Part shown: in pieces, positions 1 to 5,105 of the stretch
Layout of the letters: every line of letters begins with the position of its first letter
Numbering within the stretch: position 1 is the first letter of the stretch
Assembly (NCBI GenBank): GCA_003545125.1
Contig: DQCI01000033.1
Span: 345 to 9,751 of the forward strand
Length of the DNA stretch: 9,407 bases
Origin: Paracoccaceae bacterium
Lineage (GTDB): Bacteria > Pseudomonadota > Alphaproteobacteria > Rhodobacterales > Rhodobacteraceae
Reading direction: 5' to 3'
Position numbers and translations under genes: made by a program
Notes under the pieces: generated by a model
Seen by the model: only the letters and a program-made list of their open reading frames with translations
Told to the model about the DNA's origin: nothing
Database searches by the model: none

Positions 1-44
1 GCTCCGGGATTGCTCCGGGATTGCCCCGGGATTGCTTCGGGGGG
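1..44. repeat. 11-bp tandem repeat at the left edge
   Basis: The window opens with the unit GCTCCGGGATT at 1-11, repeated exactly at 12-22 and with one change (GCCCCGGGATT) at 23-33. A decayed partial copy (GCTTCGG) follows and runs into a G tract. Because the first copy begins at base 1, the array probably extends upstream out of view. The unit length is not a multiple of three and no gene is visible across it, so it looks like non-coding slippage-prone DNA. An 11-bp period is close to one helical turn. Whether it is the tail of an upstream gene cannot be seen. Confidence 0.8.
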
Positions 45-147
45 GGCGATTGCACCCCGGCTGAACACAGCTCATCGGTCCGCGATCCCGGCCGCCCGCA
101 GCGGGCCACATCCCTCGCGTTTCGCGCGAACCTTGGTCATTACCCCG

Positions 148-165
148 GTTTCCTCTGGAAGAAAC
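148..165. promoter_or_regulatory. Putative operator: GTTTCC-N3-GGAA dyad upstream of rfbC
   Basis: GTTTCC at 148-153 is followed by TCT and then GGAAGAAAC. This gives a TTCC/GGAA dyad (150-153 with 157-160) nested within GTTTC/GAAAC (148-152 with 161-165). It lies 123 nt before the rfbC start. Very similar dyads lie upstream of wecG (4682-4698) and of the PKS gene (4944-4960), which is the main reason to call it regulatory. The binding protein is unknown. Confidence 0.4.
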
Positions 166-170
166 AGTTT

Positions 171-192
171 TTTTCCGGTACCCGGCGGAAAA
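171..192. promoter_or_regulatory. 7-bp inverted repeat in the rfbC leader
   Basis: TTTTCCG at 171-177 is perfectly complementary to CGGAAAA at 186-192 across an 8-nt loop. No T tract follows the second arm on either strand in terminator position, so this is not a normal intrinsic terminator. It could be an operator or an mRNA leader hairpin, and its TTTCC/GGAAA core overlaps in type with the neighbouring dyad. Confidence 0.35.
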
Positions 193-240
193 CCCGGGGG
201 CCAATGCCATGACGTCGCGGGCTTTTGCACGTATCAAGAG

Positions 241-267
241 CCCGCCCGGCGCGGTCGCGCGGGTGGG
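241..267 (+). promoter_or_regulatory. GC-rich hairpin just upstream of the rfbC ribosome site
   Basis: CCCGCCCG (241-248) pairs with CGGGTGGG (260-267) with a single G-U wobble. The loop can extend the stem further through CGC/GCG pairs with one bulged G. The structure ends 10 nt before the Shine-Dalgarno sequence. It could limit ribosome access or stabilise the transcript, but GC-rich sequence also folds by chance. Confidence 0.3.
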
Positions 268-277
268 GCAGCGCCGC

Positions 278-282
278 GGAGG
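278..282 (+). promoter_or_regulatory. Ribosome binding site of rfbC
   Basis: GGAGG at 278-282 sits 6 nt before the ATG at 289. This fixes the rfbC start and excludes the longer upstream reading frame. Confidence 0.8.
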
Positions 283-288
283 TATTGT

Positions 289-858
289 ATGAAGGTCGAA
301 CGCATGTCGCTTGACGGGGTGGCGATATTGACACCGGCCCGCCACGGCGATGCGAGGGGGTATTTCTCGGAAACCTGGAACCGGCAGCGGCTCGCCGAGG
401 CGGGGATCGACGCCGGCTTCGTTCAGGACAACGAAAGCCTGTCGGCTACGCCCGGCACGGTGCGGGGCCTGCATTACCAGGCGCCGCCCTCGGCCCAGGC
501 CAAGCTGGTGCGGGTGATCTCGGGGCGCATCCGCGATGTCGTGGTCGATGTCCGCCGCGGCTCGCCCGGTTTCGGCAAGTGGGTGGCCGTCGAGCTGTCC
601 GCCGAGGCCGGCAACCAGCTGTTCGTGCCGCAGGGCTTCCTGCACGGTTTCGTTACCCTCACGCCCGATACGCTGGTGCAATACAAGGTCGACAATTACT
701 ATGACGCGGCCGCGGACGGCGCGGTGGCCTGGAACGACCCCGATCTCGCGATCGACTGGGGCATTTCGCCCGACCAGGCCACGGTCTCCGCGAAAGATGC
801 CGCCGCGCCCGCTTTCAGCACTTGGATGTCGCCGTTTTCCCGGGAGACCAGCACATGA
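289..858 (+). CDS. rfbC: dTDP-4-dehydrorhamnose 3,5-epimerase (RmlC)
   Basis: The 189-residue protein epimerises C3 and C5 of dTDP-4-keto-6-deoxy-glucose, the third step of cytoplasmic dTDP-L-rhamnose synthesis. It is a full-length single-domain cupin, close to the usual length of about 180 residues. Visible family signatures are RGYFSETW (23-30), FVQDNES (44-50), RGLHYQ (59-64) with the catalytic base His62, Lys72, the [10 protein letters not shown] segment (112-121) and QYKVDNYY (131-138), where Tyr132 is the catalytic acid. Asp170 lies in the C-terminal SAKD motif. The start is set by GGAGG six bases upstream. The stop overlaps the rfbB start by four bases (ATGA), implying translational coupling. 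It is the first visible gene of the operon; rfbA, often adjacent, does not follow within this operon. No key residue is missing. Confidence 0.96.
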   Translation: MKVERMSLDGVAILTPARHGDARGYFSETWNRQRLAEAGIDAGFVQDNESLSATPGTVRGLHYQAPPSAQAKLVRVISGRIRDVVVDVRRGSPGFGKWVAVELSAEAGNQLFVPQGFLHGFVTLTPDTLVQYKVDNYYDAAADGAVAWNDPDLAIDWGISPDQATVSAKDAAAPAFSTWMSPFSRETST

Positions 859-1907
859 AAATTCTCGTGACCGGTGGCGCCGGTTTCATCGGATCCGCCG
901 TTGTCCGCCAGGCGATTGCCAGGGGCGATACCGTCGTGAACCTCGACGCGCTCACCTACGCGGGCTCGCTGACCAATGTCGCCGCCGTCGAAGGCAACCC
1001 CGCATACGCGTTCGAGCAGGTCGATCTGCGCGACCGGGCCGGGCTCGACCGGGTGTTTGCCGCCCACAAGCCCGACGCGGTGATGCATCTCGCCGCCGAA
1101 AGCCATGTCGACCGGTCGATCGACGGCCCGGCCGATTTCATCGAGACCAACGTCACCGGCACCTTCAACCTGCTCGAAGCGGCGCGCGACTACTGGACCG
1201 GCGCCGGCCGCCCGCAGGGCTTCCGGTTCCACCACATCTCGACCGACGAGGTTTTCGGCACCTTGGGTGACAGCGGCAAGTTCACCGAGACTACGCCCTA
1301 CGCGCCCAACTCGCCCTATTCGGCCTCGAAAGCGGCCTCCGACCATCTCGTGCGCGCCTGGGGCGAAACCTACGGGCTGCCGGTGGTGCTCTCGAATTGC
1401 TCGAACAATTACGGCCCCTACCAGTTCCCCGAAAAGCTGATCCCGGTGGTGGTGCTCAACGCCCTCGCGGGCAAGCCGATCCCGGTTTATGGCCAGGGCG
1501 TGAACGTGCGCGACTGGCTCTATGTCGAAGACCATGCGACCGCATTGCTCACGGTGCTCGACAAGGGCGCGCTTGGCGAGAGCTACAACATCGGCGGCAA
1601 TGCCGAGGCGAAGAACATCGACCTCGTGAAGATGATCTGCGGTATCCTCGACGAGGAGCGCGCCGGCTCCAAGCCCTACGCCGAGCTCATCACCTACGTC
1701 ACCGACCGGCCCGGCCATGACCACCGCTACGCCATCGACGCAAGCAAGATAAAGGCCGAGCTCGGCTGGGAGCCCTCCCTGACCCTCGCCGAGGGCCTTC
1801 GCCAGACCGTGCGCTGGTATCTCGACAACGAAGCCTGGTGGCGCCCGCTGCAGGCGCGCGAGGGTGTGGGCCAACGCCTTGGGTCCGGCAAGCCGGGGAA
1901 GGCCTGA
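855..1907 (+). CDS. rfbB: dTDP-glucose 4,6-dehydratase (RmlB)
   Basis: The 350-residue NAD+-dependent extended SDR enzyme converts dTDP-glucose to dTDP-4-keto-6-deoxyglucose, the second step of dTDP-rhamnose synthesis. The N-terminal Rossmann motif is GGAGFIG (7-13). LDALTYAGS (30-38) matches the conserved dehydratase segment. The catalytic triplet Thr130-Asp131-Glu132 lies in STDEVFG, and YSASK holds Tyr155 and Lys159. The [14 protein letters not shown] and [10 protein letters not shown] segments are typical of RmlB. The ATG at 855 overlaps the rfbC stop and is preceded by GGGAG at 842-846. An in-frame ATG 33 bases earlier would add residues before the Rossmann strand and is less likely. The length is normal and all catalytic residues are present. 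Confidence 0.97.
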   Translation: MKILVTGGAGFIGSAVVRQAIARGDTVVNLDALTYAGSLTNVAAVEGNPAYAFEQVDLRDRAGLDRVFAAHKPDAVMHLAAESHVDRSIDGPADFIETNVTGTFNLLEAARDYWTGAGRPQGFRFHHISTDEVFGTLGDSGKFTETTPYAPNSPYSASKAASDHLVRAWGETYGLPVVLSNCSNNYGPYQFPEKLIPVVVLNALAGKPIPVYGQGVNVRDWLYVEDHATALLTVLDKGALGESYNIGGNAEAKNIDLVKMICGILDEERAGSKPYAELITYVTDRPGHDHRYAIDASKIKAELGWEPSLTLAEGLRQTVRWYLDNEAWWRPLQAREGVGQRLGSGKPGKA

Positions 1908-2779
1908 TGCGCCTTCTGGTTTTCGGCAAGACGGGCCAGGTCGCCCGGGCGCTGGCGGAGGCCTGCACCGAGGCCGGCATCGACGCCCGGTTCCTGGGGC
2001 GGGACGCCGCGGACCTGACCGACCCGGCATCTTGCGCGCGCACGATTGCCGGGTCGCAGGTGGACGCCGTCATCAACGCCGCCGCCTATACGGCCGTCGA
2101 CGCCGCCGAGACCGACCGGGAAACCGCAAACCTGGTGAACGCCGCCGCACCTGGCGCGATGGCGACCGCGGCGGCGGCGAAGGGCGTGCCCTTCCTGCAC
2201 ATCTCCACCGACTACGTCTTCGACGGCAGCGGCACCCGCGCCTTTCGCGAGGACGATCCGGTCGCGCCCCTCGGTTATTACGGCCAGTCGAAGCTCGACG
2301 GCGAGCGCGCCGTGCGCGACGCGGGCGGCGAGACCGTGATCCTGCGCGTGGCCTGGGTCTATGACGGCACGGCGAAGAACTTCGTCACCGCCATGCTGAC
2401 CCTCGGTGCCACCCGCGACGTGCTGAGCGTGGTCGACGACCAGCGCGGCAGCCCGACCCCCGCGCGCGCCGTGGCCGACGCGCTCCTCCACATCGCGCGC
2501 GCCTATGAGGCGGGGCAGGGCGTGCCCGGGCTGTTCCACTACGCCGGCGCCCCGGCCGTCGCGCGCAACGATTTCGCCCGCGAAATCCTTGCCGGCACCG
2601 CAAATCCGCCGCGGATCGACCCGGTGTCCTCCGACGCCTTCCCGACCCCCGCCGCACGCCCGGCCAACTCGGTGCTCGACTGCACCCGCATCGCCGCGGC
2701 CTATGGCCTCGCCCAGCCCGACTGGCGGCCGGACGTGGCCCGGATCGCGGCCGGTTGGCGCGCGGAGGGGGCACCGTGA
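1907..2779 (+). CDS. rfbD: dTDP-4-dehydrorhamnose reductase (RmlD)
   Basis: The 290-residue SDR enzyme reduces dTDP-4-keto-L-rhamnose with NAD(P)H to give dTDP-L-rhamnose, the donor for rhamnosyltransferases. The nucleotide-binding motif GKTGQVA is at 7-13 and NAAAYTAVD at 58-66. The catalytic Thr101 lies in HISTDYVFDG, and YGQSK carries Tyr125 and Lys129 at the expected 24-residue spacing from Thr101. The later RVAWVYD and DDQRGSPT segments are also typical of RmlD. The ATG at 1907 shares one base with the rfbB stop (TGATG), with AAGG at 1899-1902 as ribosome site. The length is usual for the family. It completes the visible rfbC-B-D set, leaving only rfbA (thymidylyltransferase) unaccounted for. 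Confidence 0.96.
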   Translation: MRLLVFGKTGQVARALAEACTEAGIDARFLGRDAADLTDPASCARTIAGSQVDAVINAAAYTAVDAAETDRETANLVNAAAPGAMATAAAAKGVPFLHISTDYVFDGSGTRAFREDDPVAPLGYYGQSKLDGERAVRDAGGETVILRVAWVYDGTAKNFVTAMLTLGATRDVLSVVDDQRGSPTPARAVADALLHIARAYEAGQGVPGLFHYAGAPAVARNDFAREILAGTANPPRIDPVSSDAFPTPAARPANSVLDCTRIAAAYGLAQPDWRPDVARIAAGWRAEGAP

Positions 2780-3741
2780 GCGAGATCGCCGCCGTCGTCA
2801 TCGGCCGCAACGAGGGCGACCGCCTCGTCGCCTGCCTGACATCGCTTGTGGACCACGTGGCCCGGGTGATCTACGTCGACAGCGGCTCGACCGACGGCAG
2901 CCCCGAGGCAGCGCGCCGGCTCGGCGCCGAGGTCGTCCCGCTCGACATGACCAACCCCTTTACCGCCGCGCGCGCTCGCAACGCCGGGCTCGAAGCCCTG
3001 GCCGACGCGCCGCCCGACTATGTCCAGTTCGTCGACGGCGACTGCACCCTGAAGCCGGGCTGGATCGACACCGCGCACGCCTTCCTCGAGGACAATCCGG
3101 TGGTGGCGATGGCCTGCGGACGGCGGCGCGAGATCCACCCCGAGGCTTCGGTCTACAACCGGCTCTGCGACGACGAATGGAACACAGCCGTGGGCGAGGC
3201 GCTGGCCTGCGGCGGCGATGCGCTCGGGCGCTGGACGGCCCTCGACGCGGTCGGCGGCTACAACCCGACGCTGATCGCGGGCGAAGAGCCCGACCTCTGC
3301 CTGCGCCTGCGCGTCGCGGGCTGGAAGATCTGGCGGCTCGACGCCGAGATGACCGCCCATGACGCCGCGATCCTGCGGTTCGGCCAATGGTGGAAACGGG
3401 TGAGCCGCGCCGGCCACGCCTTCGCGGAAGGCGCGTATCTGCACGGCAAGACGCACGGCCATTGGGTGGGTGAGACCCGGCGGCTTCTCCTCTGGGGGCT
3501 CGTTGTTCCGCTGGTCACGCTGGTGGCGGTGCTGCTGTTCGGCGGTTGGGGGTTGCTTGTGCTGGGGCTCTACCCGCTCCAGGTCGCCCGGCTGGCGCGC
3601 ACGCGCGGCATCCGCGAGCGGTTCTCCTGGGAATGGGCGTTCTTCCTCACGCTCGGCAAGATCCCCGAGGCGCTGGGGGCGCTGAAGTTCTACCGCTCCC
3701 GGCTCACCGCGCGGCGCTCCACCCTGATCGAATACAAATAG
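2776..3741 (+). CDS. Family 2 glycosyltransferase with membrane-associated C-terminus
   Basis: The 321-residue protein is a GT-A fold, inverting family 2 glycosyltransferase that moves a sugar from a nucleotide donor to a growing glycan or lipid-linked acceptor. VVIGRNEGDRL (7-17) starts the fold. DSGSTDGS (35-42) binds the nucleotide, the metal-binding DGD is at 87-89, and GEEPDLCLRLR (169-179) supplies the probable catalytic acidic residue. Residues 237-273 are strongly hydrophobic and could form one or two membrane segments, placing the enzyme at the inner face of the cytoplasmic membrane. The GTG at 2776 overlaps the rfbD stop (GTGA) and has GGAGG at 2764-2768 seven bases upstream. Its position as last gene of the rhamnose operon makes it a candidate rhamnosyltransferase, but donor and acceptor cannot be read from sequence. 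No gene name is assigned. Confidence 0.88.
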   Translation: MSEIAAVVIGRNEGDRLVACLTSLVDHVARVIYVDSGSTDGSPEAARRLGAEVVPLDMTNPFTAARARNAGLEALADAPPDYVQFVDGDCTLKPGWIDTAHAFLEDNPVVAMACGRRREIHPEASVYNRLCDDEWNTAVGEALACGGDALGRWTALDAVGGYNPTLIAGEEPDLCLRLRVAGWKIWRLDAEMTAHDAAILRFGQWWKRVSRAGHAFAEGAYLHGKTHGHWVGETRRLLLWGLVVPLVTLVAVLLFGGWGLLVLGLYPLQVARLARTRGIRERFSWEWAFFLTLGKIPEALGALKFYRSRLTARRSTLIEYK

Positions 3742-3758
3742 CGGGCCGCCTCCTCGGC

Positions 3759-4514
3759 TCAGCCTTGCCGTCTCTGACGGCGGGCTTCGATCATGTGCCG
3801 CGGCAGCAGTTTGCCTGCTTGCCAATAGCGCGGCACCATCCGCCGGGGCGAGGTCAGCGCGCGCCAGAGCCATTCGACCTTGAGCTGGCGGGCGAGCTTC
3901 GGAGCCCGCACCTGGTGGCCGCCGAAGAAGTCGAGCCCGGCGCCGATCGAGGCGAAGCCGACACTGGGGGCCACCTGCCGTCCGCGCGCCGCAAGCTGTT
4001 CCTGCTTCGGTGCGCCGAGCGCCAGGAAGCACATGCGCACTTCGGCCGCGGTCAGCGCGGCCAGGATCGCTGCCGCCGGCGCGCCTTCGGGATCGAACCC
4101 CATCGCGGGCGCATGGGCATAGACGATGTCGAGCCCGGGCACACGCTCGGTGAGCACCCTTTTCGCGTCCGCCAGCGCCTGGTCATGGCTGCCGACGAAC
4201 CCCACCTTCACACCCGCAATCGCGGCCCATTCGCACAGCGGCTGCACCATGTCGGATCCGGGCATCAGCTCGACCGGCGTGCCGGCGGTGCGCGCCAGCG
4301 TGACGATCGGCCAGCCGTCGGCGACGACGAAATCCTGGCGTGCGTAGGCGTCCACAAAGGCCGGGTCGACCTCCAGCTTGGCAAGGTGGTCGAGATTGAT
4401 TGTCGCCAGCGCAAATCCGTCTCCGGCCTGCCAGCGCGCGGTCACTTTCGCGGCCAGATCCGCCCGGGTGGCGACGTTCACCGAGATTGTCTTGTCATCG
4501 TAGCGGAACTGCAC
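3759..4514 (-). CDS. WecG/TagA/CpsF family glycosyltransferase (GT26)
   Basis: The 251-residue protein belongs to glycosyltransferase family 26. Its members add N-acetylmannosamine, N-acetylmannosaminuronate, glucose or similar sugars to undecaprenyl-linked intermediates in surface glycan assembly. Family marks are TINLDHL (38-44), with Thr38 matching the conserved active-site Thr; VVADGWPIV (63-71), with the likely catalytic base Asp66; PGSD (85-88); GFVGSH (105-110); LGAPKQE (166-172); and GAGLDFFGG (191-199) followed by RAPK and EWLWR (214-218). The C-terminal residues after about 225 are Arg-rich and may form the membrane-binding appendage known in this family. It starts at GTG (4514-4512) with AAGAGAGG (4530-4523) eight bases upstream. 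It is convergent with the GT2 gene and divergent from the PKS. The sugar specificity is unknown, so no symbol is given. Confidence 0.92.
   Translation of the reverse strand: MQFRYDDKTISVNVATRADLAAKVTARWQAGDGFALATINLDHLAKLEVDPAFVDAYARQDFVVADGWPIVTLARTAGTPVELMPGSDMVQPLCEWAAIAGVKVGFVGSHDQALADAKRVLTERVPGLDIVYAHAPAMGFDPEGAPAAAILAALTAAEVRMCFLALGAPKQEQLAARGRQVAPSVGFASIGAGLDFFGGHQVRAPKLARQLKVEWLWRALTSPRRMVPRYWQAGKLLPRHMIEARRQRRQG
3767..3781. terminator. Possible hairpin at the convergent gene ends
   Basis: GCCGTC (3767-3772) and GACGGC (3776-3781) form a perfect 6-bp stem with a TCT loop, 25 nt past the glycosyltransferase stop and inside the last codons of the convergent wecG-like gene. No T tract follows on either strand, so it is at best a weak terminator. 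It is listed because nothing else separates the two convergent transcription units, whose stops are 17 nt apart. Confidence 0.25.
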
Positions 4515-4639
4515 GGGCTGGACCTCTCTTCAGCGGTTTCGAATCCCGGACGCGGGGGCGCCCGGGCAGGATTCTATCGGTCGATTGAAGCCGGAATGAA
4601 ACGGGGATTCGGCGCGATCGCGGCCGCCTTGGATGGATT

Positions 4640-4653
4640 GTGGCGAAAGCCAC
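4640..4653. promoter_or_regulatory. GAAA-tetraloop hairpin in intergenic region
   Basis: GTGGC (4640-4644) and GCCAC (4649-4653) close a GAAA loop, which has the GNRA form. It lies 126 nt upstream of the wecG-like start and far from the PKS start. If transcribed toward the PKS it would form a stable small hairpin. There is no evidence that it is part of a non-coding RNA. Confidence 0.25.
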
Positions 4654-4681
4654 GCAATATCACCGTTGTTCTGCCGCGATT

Positions 4682-4698
4682 GTTTCCGGTCTGGAACC
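4682..4698. promoter_or_regulatory. Putative operator: GTTTCC-N5-GGAACC dyad
   Basis: GTTTCC at 4682-4687 faces GGAACC at 4693-4698 across five bases; the dyad has one mismatch. It lies 167 nt upstream of the wecG-like GTG start. Including the preceding GATT, the left arm GATTGTTTCC (4678-4687) recurs exactly at 4940-4949. Confidence 0.4.
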
Positions 4699-4701
4699 TC
4701 T

Positions 4702-4715
4702 GTCCGGCGCCGGAC
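4702..4715. promoter_or_regulatory. Perfect 14-bp palindrome
   Basis: GTCCGGCGCCGGAC at 4702-4715 is identical to its reverse complement. It begins three bases after the GTTTCC dyad at 4682-4698. A gapless palindrome this long is operator-like, although GC-rich DNA raises the chance rate. The binding factor is unknown. Confidence 0.4.
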
Positions 4716-4937
4716 CCTGGGGGTTGTTCGCGGTTTTCGTCAAGATGTCGTGGTGTTCCGGCCAAAGGGCGCAAGATGCCGCAATCATTGTCGACCGAAC
4801 GGATTTGCAGTCTTTTGGTCCGCGGGTCATCGCGCGGGGTGGGGGAGCGATTCGGGTCCGGAGCGCGCGCGGGGCGGATTCAGCCCGGGGGCGCGCCGAA
4901 CATTATCCCTTTGTTCATGCAAATGCTGCGGAGTGGA

Positions 4938-4968
4938 CAGATTGTTTCCAGAAGGGAAACTGTATCTG
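4938..4968. promoter_or_regulatory. Putative operator/hairpin: nested CAGAT and GTTTCC dyad upstream of the PKS
   Basis: GTTTCC (4944-4949) and GGAAAC (4955-4960) are perfectly complementary across AGAAG. Outside them, CAGAT (4938-4942) matches ATCTG (4964-4968) with one versus three unpaired bases between the arms. The combined dyad covers 31 bp and stands where the AT-rich promoter region begins, with its inner core 145 nt before the PKS start. It is the best formed of the three GTTTCC dyads in the window. Confidence 0.45.
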
Positions 4969-5014
4969 ATTTGTGAATAATGTGTTTTCAATTACATTTC
5001 AGAGACTTAGCTTC

Positions 5015-5043
5015 CTACCGGCGGTAACCTACCGAGCGGCAAC
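5015..5043. repeat. Tandem direct repeat in the PKS upstream region
   Basis: CTACCGGCGGTAAC (5015-5028) is followed directly by CTACCGAGCGGCAAC (5029-5043), which differs by one inserted base and one substitution. Within the first copy TACCG and CGGTA also form an inverted repeat around a single G (5016-5026). The arrangement resembles paired sites for a regulator, 63-91 nt before the PKS start. The function is unknown. Confidence 0.45.
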
Positions 5044-5093
5044 TACTGTTCTGCGTCGGTCTTTGTTATGCAATTACCCTGTATTGGGGGAAC

Positions 5094-5098
5094 AGGAA
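5094..5098 (+). promoter_or_regulatory. Ribosome binding site deciding a TTG start for the PKS
   Basis: AGGAA at 5094-5098 is seven bases before TTG at 5106. No ATG or GTG occurs in frame upstream. The first in-frame ATG (5160) lies inside the conserved IAIVGMA strand of the ketosynthase and would delete the start of the domain. Confidence 0.75.
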
Positions 5099-5105
5099 TA
5101 CGACA

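Larger units (their letters stand above)
1..288. other. Non-coding leader upstream of the rhamnose operon
   Basis: No recognisable gene lies here. One plus frame is open from the left edge into rfbC, but its translation before position 289 resembles no RmlC extension, and the ribosome site at 278-282 places the true start at 289. The stretch contains the 11-bp repeats (1-44), a perfect 10-bp palindrome TTCGCGCGAA at 121-130, a GTTTCC dyad (148-165), a TTTTCCG/CGGAAAA inverted repeat (171-192) and a GC-rich hairpin (241-267). The operon promoter is presumably in here, but no convincing -35/-10 pair can be picked. Confidence 0.6.
4515..5105. other. Divergent intergenic regulatory region between wecG-like gene and PKS
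   Basis: This 591-bp stretch separates two divergently transcribed genes. Short open frames exist on both strands, but their translations are Arg/Cys-rich, match no family I recognise, and overlap each other in several frames, so I call none. The last 150 bases (about 4950-5100) are clearly richer in A and T than the rest of the window, as expected for a promoter region. I see no convincing -35/-10 pair. It holds two GTTTCC dyads, a perfect 14-bp palindrome, a small GAAA-loop hairpin and a tandem direct repeat, listed separately. Such a density of dyads suggests several regulator sites. Confidence 0.6.

Noticed and set aside
171..192. Intrinsic terminator from the TTTTCCG/CGGAAAA inverted repeat
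   Set aside because: There is no T tract after the second arm on the plus strand. On the minus strand the arm is followed by an A run rather than a T run.
10..288. Upstream extension of rfbC to an ATG at position 10
   Set aside because: RmlC proteins start near MKVER-like sequence. The extension begins in the 11-bp repeat array and shows no domain, and GGAGG at 278-282 is ideally placed for the ATG at 289.
699..2030. 443-codon minus-strand frame over rfbC, rfbB and rfbD
   Set aside because: It shadows three well-identified genes with intact catalytic motifs on the plus strand.
2701..4032. 443-codon minus-strand frame across rfbD, the GT2 gene and the wecG-like gene end
   Set aside because: It overlaps three recognised genes in the wrong frame or strand, and its product is low-complexity Arg/Ala/Pro sequence.
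3546..4976. 476-codon plus-strand frame
   Set aside because: It runs antisense through the wecG-like gene and on into the intergenic region, and its translation has no domain I recognise. The minus-strand gene has full GT26 motifs.
4633..4980. Small plus-strand frames (115 and 109 codons) in the intergenic region
   Set aside because: They overlap each other in different frames, are Cys/Arg-rich, match no family I know, and cover the dyads and AT-rich promoter region.
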